DNA of 64,000 nt from assembly GCF_042651425.1 (NCBI RefSeq), contig NZ_JBHSCW010000003.1, forward strand, positions 434,001 through 498,000, written 5' to 3'. The translations under genes were made by a program, and so were the position numbers. The DNA is from Fodinicurvata halophila (lineage in GTDB: Bacteria > Pseudomonadota > Alphaproteobacteria > Kiloniellales > DSM-21159). The notes beneath the pieces are model-generated. The model made no database searches. It was not told where the DNA came from and saw only the letters and a list, made by a program, of their open reading frames with translations. Numbering within the stretch: the first letter of the stretch is position 1; each line of letters begins with the position of its first letter. This document shows positions 51,644 through 60,071 of the stretch, one piece after another.

Positions 51644-52441
51644 GTGGCTGAGACCCTGGACGAAGAAAAGATGCCCTTGCTCGATCATTTGATCGAGCTG
51701 CGTAAGCGCCTCCTGCTTTCGGCTGCGGGCCTTATCGTCATTTTCGTGATCTGTTTTTTCTTTGCGGAGCAGCTTTACAATTTCCTGGCGCAGCCCTTGG
51801 CCGATTTGCTGCTCCAGCGCGGGGACGACAGGCTCGCCCGCATGATCTTTACCGATCTGACGGAAGTCTTCTTCACCTATGTGAAGGTTTCCTTCTTCAC
51901 GGCGGCCTTCCTGACCTGTCCGCTTTTTTTAACCCAGTTGTGGCTGTTCATTGCGCCTGGGCTCTACAAGAACGAGAAGATGGCGTTGGGGCCATTCCTC
52001 GTGGCTTCCCCCTTGCTTTTCTTTACCGGTGCGGCGCTGGTCTACTATGTGATCCTGCCCTTCGCCTGGGAATTCTTCCTGCAGTTCGAGACGAGTGGCG
52101 GTGACGGCACTGTTCCGATCGAACTGGAAGCCAAGGTCGGTGAATATCTCTCACTCACCATGAAACTGCTGTTTGCCTTCGGCCTTTGCTTTCAGTTGCC
52201 GGTGCTCATGACGCTTCTGGCTCGGGTAGGACTTGCCACATCGGAAGGCATGGCCGCCAAGCGCAAGTACGCAATCGTCGGCGTGTTCATCGTCGCTGCG
52301 ATCTTTACGCCGCCGGATCCGCTCAGCCAGCTCAGCCTCGCGATTCCGATCGTGCTGCTCTATGAAGTGTCGATCATCCTGGCCCGCATGGTTGAGCGCA
52401 AGAAGGCACAGCGTGAGCAGGAGATCGAAGACGAGCTATAA
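51644..52441 (+). CDS. tatC: Sec-independent translocase protein TatC
   Basis: 265-residue six-helix membrane protein that, with TatB, recognises twin-arginine signals. The family marks are MPLLDHLIELRKRLL near the N-terminus, LTQLWLFIAPGLYKNEK, and the later LPVLMTLLARVGL with AAIFTPPDPLSQLSLAIPIVLLYEVSI. The start is GTG 51644, two bases after the tatB stop. The C-terminus is charged (ERKKAQREQEIEDEL). Confidence 0.96.
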   Translation: MAETLDEEKMPLLDHLIELRKRLLLSAAGLIVIFVICFFFAEQLYNFLAQPLADLLLQRGDDRLARMIFTDLTEVFFTYVKVSFFTAAFLTCPLFLTQLWLFIAPGLYKNEKMALGPFLVASPLLFFTGAALVYYVILPFAWEFFLQFETSGGDGTVPIELEAKVGEYLSLTMKLLFAFGLCFQLPVLMTLLARVGLATSEGMAAKRKYAIVGVFIVAAIFTPPDPLSQLSLAIPIVLLYEVSIILARMVERKKAQREQEIEDEL

Positions 52442-52576
52442 GCCGGCACCAGCATCTGGAAACGTCGGGGCAGGGAGTGTGAGCAAGCTGCGTCATGGAC
52501 GAGGTCAGGCCTGTTCTCTATAAGCCGTAGGTAGGACAACCTCCGGCCCTCCAGCCCCAAACAGCCAAGGATGATC

Positions 52577-53368
52577 ATGACTGCCGAGACCTTGCGATCT
52601 GCGCGAATCCTCGTCACCAACGATGACGGAATCCATGCACCGGGACTGCACGCCCTGGAGCGGATCGCCCACAGCCTGAGCGACGATGTCTGGACAGTGG
52701 CACCCGAGACGGAGCAATCGGCGGCCAGTCACTCACTTACGACACGCCGTCCCCTCAGGGTGCGGCGATTCGGTGACCGCCGCTTTGCTGTCGACGGGAC
52801 GCCTACGGACTGCGTTCTTGTGGCTGTGAACTCGATTCTGAAGGAGCAGAAGCCCGTTGTCCTTCTGTCGGGAATCAATCACGGCGGAAACCTGGCGGAG
52901 GATGTCGGCTATTCGGGTACGGTGGCCGCAGCGATGGAAGGTGCTTTGCTGGGGCTCAAGGCCATTGCCTTCAGCCAACTCAGGAAAGACGACAATCCAG
53001 CTGAATTCGGCATGGCGGAGCATTTAGCGCCCGGGATTGTGGAGAAACTCTACCATCTTTCCTGGAGCCCGGACCTGTTGTTCAATGTCAACTTTCCCGC
53101 CAGATCGGTGGAACAGGTCAGCGGTATACGGATTGGACGACAAGGTCGCCGGGATGTCATGGTAGGATTGGTGGAAGGGCAGGATCCTGCCGGTCGGCCC
53201 TATGTCTGGATCGGTGATTTCGGTCCTGACCAGTCACAGGAGGAGGGCACGGATCTGGCCGGCATCCGCGAAGGAGCGATTACAATCACCCCCTTGCATC
53301 AGAACCTGACAGACGAACAGGCCCTGGTGCAGCTATCGGAGGTCTTTGGTGAGCCTGGCCGCGCGTAA
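52577..53368 (+). CDS. surE: 5'/3'-nucleotidase SurE
   Basis: 263-residue metal-dependent nucleoside monophosphatase linked to stationary-phase survival. ILVTNDDGIHAPGL holds the metal-binding Asp pair, APETEQSAASHSLT gives the Ser ligand, and LLSGINHGGNLAEDVGYSGTVAAAMEG gives the Asn ligand. Two ATGs are close (52571, 52577). The second has AAGGA at good spacing. The pcm start lies inside its 3' end, a surE-pcm-nlpD order well known in Proteobacteria. Confidence 0.95.
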   Translation: MTAETLRSARILVTNDDGIHAPGLHALERIAHSLSDDVWTVAPETEQSAASHSLTTRRPLRVRRFGDRRFAVDGTPTDCVLVAVNSILKEQKPVVLLSGINHGGNLAEDVGYSGTVAAAMEGALLGLKAIAFSQLRKDDNPAEFGMAEHLAPGIVEKLYHLSWSPDLLFNVNFPARSVEQVSGIRIGRQGRRDVMVGLVEGQDPAGRPYVWIGDFGPDQSQEEGTDLAGIREGAITITPLHQNLTDEQALVQLSEVFGEPGRA

Positions 53369-54008
53369 AATCCGTTTGCTGATGCAGCTTCGCAAAGCGG
53401 GGATCAATGACACGTCAGTACTCTCCGCCATTGAACGCGTTCCCCGAGAGCAGTTCGTGCCGGCCAGCTTCAAGGATCAGGCCTACGAGAATATTGCGCT
53501 TCCGATCGGGCAGGGGCAGACACTGAGCCAACCCGAAGTCGTCGCCTTGATGACACAAGCCCTGGAAGTCACGAAGCGGCATACTGTACTGGAGATTGGA
53601 ACGGGCTCGGGCTATCAGGCCTGCGTTCTCGCGCATCTGGCCCGGCGCGTGTACACGATCGAGCGACACAAGAGCCTGTTGGACCAGGCCGAGGAACGGA
53701 TCTCCGAACTGCGGCTGCACAACGTCATGACTCGCCTGGGTGACGGCAGCCGAGGATGGCCGGAAGCCAGGGAGTTCGACCGGATCATCGTCACCTGTGC
53801 AGCGGAATTCCCGCCAGAACCGCTGCTCAAACAGCTGGGAGAAGGAGGGGCCATGATTCTGCCAGTTGGCGGGCAGGGGCGTACCCAGGAGCTGATCCGC
53901 CTGAAGCGGGTCGGTGAAGAGTTGCAGCGGACGGAACTGGGAATCGTGCGCTTCGTTCCCCTTGTCACGGAGGACACATCCGGCAGGGGGCAACGCCGGA
54001 CAGGATGA
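53349..54008 (+). CDS. pcm: Protein-L-isoaspartate O-methyltransferase
   Basis: 219-residue SAM-dependent repair enzyme that methylates isoaspartyl residues in aged proteins. All family marks are intact: RVPREQFVP, LPIGQGQTLSQPEVVALM (with the conserved Ser), motif I VLEIGTGSGYQACVLA, GDGSRGWPEAREFDRIIVTCAA, and GEGGAMILPVG. I start at GTG 53349, which has GGAGGT upstream and overlaps surE by 20 bases. Compare the divergent paralogue at 32815. Confidence 0.95.
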   Translation: MSLAARKIRLLMQLRKAGINDTSVLSAIERVPREQFVPASFKDQAYENIALPIGQGQTLSQPEVVALMTQALEVTKRHTVLEIGTGSGYQACVLAHLARRVYTIERHKSLLDQAEERISELRLHNVMTRLGDGSRGWPEAREFDRIIVTCAAEFPPEPLLKQLGEGGAMILPVGGQGRTQELIRLKRVGEELQRTELGIVRFVPLVTEDTSGRGQRRTG

Positions 54009-55018
54009 CGCGCAGAGCATTCAGAAACCATCTGCCTTCTCTGACGGCAGCGGGCGCAACCGCACTGCTGCTGACGGCGTGTTCCCTGGGGGAACCTCCG
54101 GTCAAGCAATTGGGAACGCCGCCGTTCCCTCCGCCTTTGCAGCCGCCCAAACCCGGCAGCGTTTCCATGAGCAGCGGAACGGTCGATACCAGGGATCTTT
54201 CTGGATCCTCAATTGAAGTGAGCGAGCTGCCTCGCAATACGCAGGAGCAGAAGCCAGCGCCATCCGGGCAGGATTACTATGAAGTCCAGGCCGGCGATAC
54301 GCTCTTCAGCATTTCCAACGACACGCAGACACGCCTGACGGAACTGGTGGACATGAACGATCTGGAGCCCCCGTATCGCCTTGAACCGGGGCAGCGGCTT
54401 CGTCTGCCACGTCGGCAACAAGCGGCGGCAAGCGAGCAGGAGAGTGGAGGCACCCCGGAAGCCGCCGAGGAAGACGGGGCCACTGGCATGGATGAACCAG
54501 GTTCGGCATCGGGGCGCGAAACCTCTCGAGAGAACCGTGCCGAGCAGGCTGAAGAAGCCCCCGATATGAGCGAACCCGAGAGTGAGGATATTCCGGTTGC
54601 AGCCAACACCGGCCCGATAGGAGATCCACCGGGGCTGACAGGACAGGGCTTTGGCTGGCCTCTGGAGGGCGAGATCATCTCACGCTACGGGGCGCAGAGT
54701 GACGGCCGGCATAACGACGGCATCAACATCGCCGCCCCGGAAGGCAGTGTGGTCCGGGCCTCGGAGAATGGTGTGGTCGCCTATGCCGGCAACGAATTGC
54801 GCGGTTTCGGCAACCTGCTTCTGATTCGCCATCAGGATGGGTGGGTCAGCGCCTATGGGCACAACAGTCGCCTGCTGGTCGGGCGTGGCGTGAAAGTCGA
54901 ACGGGGCCAGCCAATTGCCGAAGTCGGGGCTTCCGGAAGCGTATCGAAACCACAGCTGCATTTCGAGCTTCGCAAGGGAACGCGCGCCATGGACCCGATC
55001 GAGCTCCTGGAAGACTGA
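54005..55018 (+). CDS. NlpD/EnvC-like LysM-M23 lipoprotein, putative amidase activator
   Basis: 337 residues with a lipoprotein signal (Cys26 in LLLTAC), a LysM domain (about 90-138, YYEVQAGDTLFSISNDTQTRLTELVDMND), an acidic linker and a C-terminal LytM/M23 domain (about 215-337). The M23 zinc motifs look degenerate. The first reads RHNDGINIAA where H-x3-D is usual, and the last reads QLHFELR where HxHFE is usual, so a zinc ligand is missing in each. Such degenerate LytM proteins do not cut murein but activate amidases. A matching amidase is encoded at 20613-21422. The start overlaps the pcm stop (ATGA). Confidence 0.88.
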   Translation: MTRRAFRNHLPSLTAAGATALLLTACSLGEPPVKQLGTPPFPPPLQPPKPGSVSMSSGTVDTRDLSGSSIEVSELPRNTQEQKPAPSGQDYYEVQAGDTLFSISNDTQTRLTELVDMNDLEPPYRLEPGQRLRLPRRQQAAASEQESGGTPEAAEEDGATGMDEPGSASGRETSRENRAEQAEEAPDMSEPESEDIPVAANTGPIGDPPGLTGQGFGWPLEGEIISRYGAQSDGRHNDGINIAAPEGSVVRASENGVVAYAGNELRGFGNLLLIRHQDGWVSAYGHNSRLLVGRGVKVERGQPIAEVGASGSVSKPQLHFELRKGTRAMDPIELLED

Positions 55019-55020
55019 AA

Positions 55021-55914
55021 TCAGTCGAGTCGTTGTCCCAATCGACCGGCCAGTTCCTGGATGAACTGCCAGGCGACGCGACCGGACCGAGCTCCGCGCG
55101 TAACGGACCATTCGATGGCCTGCTGCTTGAGTTCCGTTTCCTCGATCTTCAAGTCGTAATGACGCGCATAGCCGCGCACCATGGCCAGGTAGGTTTCCTG
55201 GTCACAGTTGTGAAAACCGAGCCACAGGCCGAAACGATCCGACAGGCTGACCTTCTCCTCGACGGCTTCCGAGGGCATGATGGCCGTGGAGCGTTCGTTC
55301 TCAATCATGTCGCGAGAGAGAATGTGCCGTCGGTTCGAGGTGGCGTAGAAGAGGACGTTCTCCGGCCGTCCTTCGATCCCGCCTTCCAGAACCGCCTTCA
55401 GGGATTTGTAGCTGGTATCCTCCTCTTCGAAGGAAAGGTCATCACAGAACAACAGGAAGCGACGCTCTTGCCGGCGCAAGAGGGACAGGAGGTCCGGCAG
55501 GCTGGGAATATCCTCCCGGTGGATTTCGACCAAAACCAGGGAGGCCTGGTCTTCTTCCTGTGCGTCCTGGTTGATTCGGGCCTGGATGGCCTTGGTCAGG
55601 GATGACTTGCCCGTGCCGCGCGCGCCCCAGAGCAAAGCATTGTTGGCGGGCAGCCCCCTGGCAAAGCGCCGGGTGTTGTCCAGAAGACTCTCTTTTTGCT
55701 GCTCGATTCCTTCCAGCAGGTCGAGGTCCACTCGGTTTACCTTGTCCACCGGCTGGAGAGTACGACTGTCCGGATGCCATACGAAGGCATCCGCCCTGTC
55801 CAGTTCCAGAACGGCTTCCCTGGAGGGCGCGAGCCGTTCCAGAGCCTCGGCGATACGAGTGAGCTGCCGGGAGAGATCGCTGTTCGCATTTGAATCGGGA
55901 GCGGAATAATTCAT
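55021..55914 (-). CDS. AAA-type ATPase, DUF815 family
   Basis: 297 residues. Walker A is LLWGARGTGKSSLTKAI, Walker B region is FLLFCDDLSFEEED, and the arginine/sensor segments are in VLFYATSNRRHILSRDM and SVTRGARSGRVAWQF. This is the DUF815 family, whose function is unknown although it is widespread in bacteria. ATG 55914 (MNYSAPDSN) starts the family-like part. The frame is open to 56001 inside the upstream gene's end. Convergent with the NlpD-like gene, two bases apart. Confidence 0.88.
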   Translation of the reverse strand: MNYSAPDSNANSDLSRQLTRIAEALERLAPSREAVLELDRADAFVWHPDSRTLQPVDKVNRVDLDLLEGIEQQKESLLDNTRRFARGLPANNALLWGARGTGKSSLTKAIQARINQDAQEEDQASLVLVEIHREDIPSLPDLLSLLRRQERRFLLFCDDLSFEEEDTSYKSLKAVLEGGIEGRPENVLFYATSNRRHILSRDMIENERSTAIMPSEAVEEKVSLSDRFGLWLGFHNCDQETYLAMVRGYARHYDLKIEETELKQQAIEWSVTRGARSGRVAWQFIQELAGRLGQRLD

Positions 55915-55930
55915 GTCGCTTATCTTGGCT

Positions 55931-57154
55931 TCAGGCAAAGGCCTGCAATCCTGTCTGTGAACGTCCCAGAATGAGGGCATGGATGTCATGAGTGCCCTCA
56001 TAGGTGTTGACGGCCTCCAGGTTCATCACGTGGCGGATGACGTGATATTCGTCTGAGATACCGTTGCCGCCGTGCATGTCCCGTGACATCCGTGCAATGT
56101 CCAGGGCCTTGCCGCAGGCATTGCGCTTGATCAGGGAAATGGCCTCGGGCGTCAGCTTGCCTTCATCGATCAGGCGTCCCACGCGCAGCGCGGACTGCAA
56201 GCCCAGCGCAATCTCGGTCTGCATGTCGGCCAGCTTCTTCTGGATCAACTGGGTGGCCGCCAGGGGTTTGTCGAACACCTTGCGTTCCAGGGTGTAATCC
56301 CGTGCCGCATGCCAACAGAACTCGGCGGCTCCCATGGCTCCCCATGCAATTCCATAGCGTGCGCGGTTGAGGCATCCGAACGGCCCCTTCAGCCCGCTGA
56401 CGTTCGGCAGGAGGTTCTCGTCCGGAACAAAGACATCCTCCATGACGATCTCGCCGGTGAGCGAGGCGCGCAGGCTGAACTTTCCTTCGATCTTCGGGGC
56501 CGAGAGCCCCTTCATGCCCTTCTCCAGGAGGAATCCGCGGATCTTGTCATCGGGATCGCTCTTGGCCCAGACGACGAAGACGTCTGCAATCGGCGAGTTG
56601 GTAATCCAGGTTTTCGTTCCCTTCAACTGATAGCCACCGTCGACCTTTCGGGCCACGGTCCGCATGGCAGCGGGATCGGAACCGGCGTCCGGCTCCGTCA
56701 GGCCGAAACAGCCAACCGATTCTCCCTTGGCCAGTTTGGGCAGATACTTCTTTTTCTGCTCTTCCGAGCCGTAGGCGTTGATCGGGTGCATGACCAGGGA
56801 AGACTGCACCGACATGGCCGAGCGATAGCCACTGTCGACCCGCTCCACTTCCCGCGCGATCAGGCCATAACAGACATAGTTCACTCCGGCGCAGCCGTAC
56901 TCCTCGGGCAGTGTCGCGCCCAGGAACCCTAGTTCGCCCATTTCCTGCATGATGGCCCGATCGAATTTCTCGTGGCGATTCGCCTCGAGAATGCGTGGCA
57001 TCAGACTGTCCCGGCAGTACTGCCGCGCAGCGTCATGGACCATGCGCTCGTCTTCGGTGAGCTGCTCATCCAGAAGAAAGGGGTCTTCCCAGACAAAACG
57101 GGCCTGATTCTGGGGGGAACTGGCGTCCGGGCGGGAATCCTGTGCAGTGCTCAT
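55931..57154 (-). CDS. Acyl-CoA dehydrogenase, glutaryl-CoA dehydrogenase type
   Basis: 407 residues of the acyl-CoA dehydrogenase fold. FAD and substrate marks are CFGLTEPDAGSDPAAMRT, TWITNSPIADVFVVWAK, ARYGIAWGAMGAAEFC and MHGGNGISDEYHVIRHVMNLEAVNTYEGTHDIHALILGR. The last one holds the catalytic Glu (YEGT) in the glutaryl-CoA dehydrogenase arrangement. The enzyme oxidises and decarboxylates glutaryl-CoA to crotonyl-CoA in lysine and tryptophan breakdown. Its gene is followed 16 bases later by the DUF815 gene. No CoA-transferase lies next to it. Confidence 0.9.
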   Translation of the reverse strand: MSTAQDSRPDASSPQNQARFVWEDPFLLDEQLTEDERMVHDAARQYCRDSLMPRILEANRHEKFDRAIMQEMGELGFLGATLPEEYGCAGVNYVCYGLIAREVERVDSGYRSAMSVQSSLVMHPINAYGSEEQKKKYLPKLAKGESVGCFGLTEPDAGSDPAAMRTVARKVDGGYQLKGTKTWITNSPIADVFVVWAKSDPDDKIRGFLLEKGMKGLSAPKIEGKFSLRASLTGEIVMEDVFVPDENLLPNVSGLKGPFGCLNRARYGIAWGAMGAAEFCWHAARDYTLERKVFDKPLAATQLIQKKLADMQTEIALGLQSALRVGRLIDEGKLTPEAISLIKRNACGKALDIARMSRDMHGGNGISDEYHVIRHVMNLEAVNTYEGTHDIHALILGRSQTGLQAFA

Positions 57155-57376
57155 TGCAAACTCCGTCGAGAAAGGGACTTGCCGTTAACATAGACGGGAA
57201 GAGGCGGGTTCGAAAGGTTCTCTCCGCGAAGGGCCCCAGGACCGCCGAACCGACCTGATCTCGATCCGAGGTTGGTGGAGAAAAGTTTCCAGGTTTTTTT
57301 CATTTTGCGTTAGGAAAGCTTTGATTTTTATTTGAAATCATATGGTTGCATCCAGGATTCACGATGACGCGAATTT

Positions 57377-57417
57377 GATATTTTATGTATGAGAATTTCT
57401 CAAAACTGTCTAATATC
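57377..57417. promoter_or_regulatory. Nested dyad upstream of the liv operon
   Basis: Inner palindrome TGAGAATTTCTCA (57390-57402) lies inside a GATATT (57377-57382) / AATATC (57412-57417) pair. It is 220-260 bases before livH and is a plausible operator for an Lrp-like or other regulator. Confidence 0.35.
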
Positions 57418-57521
57418 CAAAGAGCCAAGAGGGCAGCAAAAGTGGTTTCTTCGGACTGAAGCGCGAGCAGGGCTGTATGACTGAATATTTGATATTTGGA
57501 GCGGTAAAAATATCGACAGAT

Positions 57522-57542
57522 AACCTGATGACAGGTTTTTTT
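57522..57542 (+). terminator. Terminator-like hairpin in the liv leader
   Basis: AACCTG (57522-57527) and CAGGTT (57532-57537) with a 4-base loop, followed by an uninterrupted T run to 57542. It lies 94 bases before the livH ATG and would end or attenuate a short leader transcript. Confidence 0.5.
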
Positions 57543-57635
57543 CTTGCTTCGAACTCAGAAATCGGTTTTTCCTCCTTCTATAAATAAGACCAAGAATGAC
57601 TCACCTCGCAAGAAGGGTGAGGGCAGGGGCTGTAA

Positions 57636-58556
57636 ATGGAATATTTTGTCCAGCAGTTGATCAACGGGCTCACGCTCGGTTCGATCTACGGCTTGATCGC
57701 GATCGGTTATACGATGGTCTACGGCATCATCGGCATGATCAATTTCGCCCATGGCGACATCTACATGATCGGCGCCTTTGTCGGCATCATCGGCTTTATC
57801 ATCATGGCCATCCTGGGGATCACATGGATTCCTCTGGCCCTGCTACTGGTCCTGGTCATGGCAATCGTCTTTACCTCGGTCTATGGCTGGACCGTCGAGC
57901 GGATTGCCTATCGCCCCCTACGCGGCTCGCAACGCCTGGCGCCTCTGATCTCTGCGCTGGGCATGTCGATCTTCCTGCAGAACTACGTGCAGCTGCTGCA
58001 AGGCGCGCGCGTCAAGCCCATGCAGCCCCTGATTAGCGGAGGTATCGAACTCATGGATGGCGGTGAAGGCGGTTTCACCGTCGGCATGAGTTACATGCAG
58101 ATCATCATCATCCTGCTAACTGTCATCCTGATGGCGGCCTTTACGCTCCTCATCACCAGGACGGCGTTGGGGCGCATGCAGCGGGCCTGCGAACAGGACA
58201 AGCTGATGGCCTCCCTGGTGGGAGTGAACGTCGATCGCACCATCTCGCTCGCCTTTGTCATGGGGGCGGCTCTGGCAGCTGTCGCGGGGGTCATGGTGAC
58301 CCTCTATTACGGGGTCATCGATTTCTATATCGGGTTTCTCGCGGGTCTCAAGGCGTTCACGGCAGCCGTGCTTGGCGGCATAGGGTCTATTGCGGGAGCC
58401 ATGCTCGGGGGTCTGGCAATCGGCCTGATCGAAGCGCTCTGGTCTGCCTACTTCTCCGTGGAGTACAAGGATGTTGCCGCCTTCTCGATCCTCATTCTGG
58501 TGCTGATTTTCCGCCCCAGCGGCTTCCTCGGGAAGCCTGAAATCGAGAAGGTCTGA
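57636..58556 (+). CDS. livH: Branched-chain amino acid ABC transporter permease LivH
   Basis: 306-residue inner-membrane permease. FVQQLINGLTLGSIYGLIAIGYTMVYGIIGMINFAHGDIYMIGAF carries the family's MINFAHG signature, and AFTAAVLGGIGSIAGAMLGGLAIGL near residue 245 is the ATPase-contact and conserved loop region. AGGGGC lies upstream of ATG 57636. It is first of the second, complete operon livH-livM-livG-livF-DUF6867-livK. Confidence 0.95.
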   Translation: MEYFVQQLINGLTLGSIYGLIAIGYTMVYGIIGMINFAHGDIYMIGAFVGIIGFIIMAILGITWIPLALLLVLVMAIVFTSVYGWTVERIAYRPLRGSQRLAPLISALGMSIFLQNYVQLLQGARVKPMQPLISGGIELMDGGEGGFTVGMSYMQIIIILLTVILMAAFTLLITRTALGRMQRACEQDKLMASLVGVNVDRTISLAFVMGAALAAVAGVMVTLYYGVIDFYIGFLAGLKAFTAAVLGGIGSIAGAMLGGLAIGLIEALWSAYFSVEYKDVAAFSILILVLIFRPSGFLGKPEIEKV

Positions 58557-58559
58557 ACC

Positions 58560-60071
58560 ATGGCGGCAGAAACTCAAACCGCTGTTGCGGACGGAAATGG
58601 GCGTCCGGTTCTCGACTGGAAGGCCATTGGACGCGAACTTTTCTTCACGGCGCTTGTGGCCTTCGGCCTGACGTTCGTGCTGGTAGGCATGCAGACGGCT
58701 GATGAAGGGGGAGAGCTGACCATCATTCCGCGCTTCACTGACGTGGGCTACGCGATCGTGATGCTGACGTTGGGACGGTTCGGTTACATCATGCTGCGCT
58801 ATCGGCGCGCGCTCTTTGTATTGATCGCTAGTTTGGCGGTCTTTGGCCTGTCGTTCGTGCTGCCGTTTCCCAGCCTGTTCCTGGAAACGATGTGCATGGT
58901 GGGCGGGTTGCTCATTGCGCTGATGGCCGTGATCACCCTGATCCGTCATCGCCCCGGAATCGACATGCGAGAGCGTGACCGCGCAATGGACCGAGCGGCA
59001 GCCCGTTTCCAGGAGTTGTCCCGCTTCATTGGGCCCGTCTTGGTGGTTTTCGCGATCATACTGCCGTTCCTGCCTTTCATGGACCGCCAGTACATCGATA
59101 TTGCCACCCTGCTGCTCATGTACATCATGCTGGGCTGGGGCCTGAATATCATCGTCGGCCTGGCGGGCCTGCTCGATCTGGGATACGTCGCCTTTTACGC
59201 AATCGGTGCCTATTCCTATGCGTTGCTGGCTGTTTCCTTCGATCTCAGCTTCTGGGTATGCCTGCCCTTGGCTGGTGTATTGGCGGCTGTTGGCGGGTAT
59301 CTGCTGGGATTTCCGGTTCTGCGCCTGCGGGGTGACTATTTTGCCATCGTGACCCTCGGGTTCGGAGAGATCGTTCGCATCGTCCTGTTGAACTGGTACC
59401 AGTTCACGGGCGGTCCCGACGGCATCGGGGGCATTCCTCGCCCCAGCTTTTTCGGAATTGCCGAATTCCTGCCGGCATCGCGCGACGGAATCACCTTTGC
59501 GGAGCTGTTCGGGATAGATTTCGATCCCATGCACCGCCTTATTTTCCTCTATTTCCTGATCCTGGCTCTCGCCCTGTTGGTCAACATGGTGTCGCTGCGC
59601 CTGAGAAAGCTGCCACTTGGGCGTGCCTGGGAGGCATTGCGCGAGGATGACATCGCCAGCCAGTCGCTGGGCATTAACAGGACCAATATCAAGCTTGCGG
59701 CCTTTACCATCTCTGCAGCTTTCGGTGGCTTTGCAGGCTCCTTCTTTGCGACCCGGCAAGGATTCATCAGTCCTGAAAGCTTCACCTTCCTGGAATCGGC
59801 GATCATCCTGGCGATCGTGGTACTTGGCGGTATGGGCAGCCAACTCGGTGTGGTTATCGCGACCATTCTGCTGATCGGCCTTCCCGAGGTCTTCCGAGAG
59901 CTCGAGCAATACCGGATGCTGGCCTTCGGTGCAGGCATGGTGCTGATCATGTTGTGGCGTCCCCGCGGTCTTCTCGCACATCGAGATCCGTCCATTCTGC
60001 TGCATGGCAGGAAGGGGCCCGATGCGGCACGCATCGAAGCTGAACAGAAAGCAGCGGAGGCCGCGCAATGA
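58560..60071 (+). CDS. livM: Branched-chain amino acid ABC transporter permease LivM
   Basis: 503 residues, longer than E. coli LivM. The first about 150 residues hold extra membrane helices and a basic cytoplasmic loop (IRHRPGIDMRERDRAMDRAAARFQE). The LivM core then follows, with GLAGLLDLGYVAFYAIGAYSYALL, LRGDYFAIVTLGFGEIVRIVLLNW and ILAIVVLGGMGSQLGVVIATILL. The extended N-terminus is usual in alphaproteobacterial LivM. It starts 3 bases after livH and its stop overlaps livG (ATGA). Confidence 0.95.
   Translation: MAAETQTAVADGNGRPVLDWKAIGRELFFTALVAFGLTFVLVGMQTADEGGELTIIPRFTDVGYAIVMLTLGRFGYIMLRYRRALFVLIASLAVFGLSFVLPFPSLFLETMCMVGGLLIALMAVITLIRHRPGIDMRERDRAMDRAAARFQELSRFIGPVLVVFAIILPFLPFMDRQYIDIATLLLMYIMLGWGLNIIVGLAGLLDLGYVAFYAIGAYSYALLAVSFDLSFWVCLPLAGVLAAVGGYLLGFPVLRLRGDYFAIVTLGFGEIVRIVLLNWYQFTGGPDGIGGIPRPSFFGIAEFLPASRDGITFAELFGIDFDPMHRLIFLYFLILALALLVNMVSLRLRKLPLGRAWEALREDDIASQSLGINRTNIKLAAFTISAAFGGFAGSFFATRQGFISPESFTFLESAIILAIVVLGGMGSQLGVVIATILLIGLPEVFRELEQYRMLAFGAGMVLIMLWRPRGLLAHRDPSILLHGRKGPDAARIEAEQKAAEAAQ

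Larger units (their letters stand above)
57155..57635. other. AT-rich divergent control region between acyl-CoA dehydrogenase and liv operon
   Basis: 481 bases without a supported gene, AT-rich from about 57295 to 57600. It contains the dyad at 57377-57417 and the terminator-like hairpin at 57522-57542. A 36-codon frame (57477-57587) starts with ATG after GAGCAGGG and spans the hairpin. It is not enriched in Leu, Ile or Val codons, so a classical attenuator leader peptide is not supported. Confidence 0.55.

Noticed and set aside
57477..57587. 36-codon frame in the liv leader as a leader peptide
   Set aside because: A ribosome site is possible, but Leu, Ile and Val codons are not enriched and the frame spans a terminator hairpin. 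Kept only as part of a regulatory finding.
58116..60068. 650-codon minus-strand frame
   Set aside because: Antisense to livH and livM. Hydrophilic Gln/His-rich sequence typical of shadows of membrane-protein genes.
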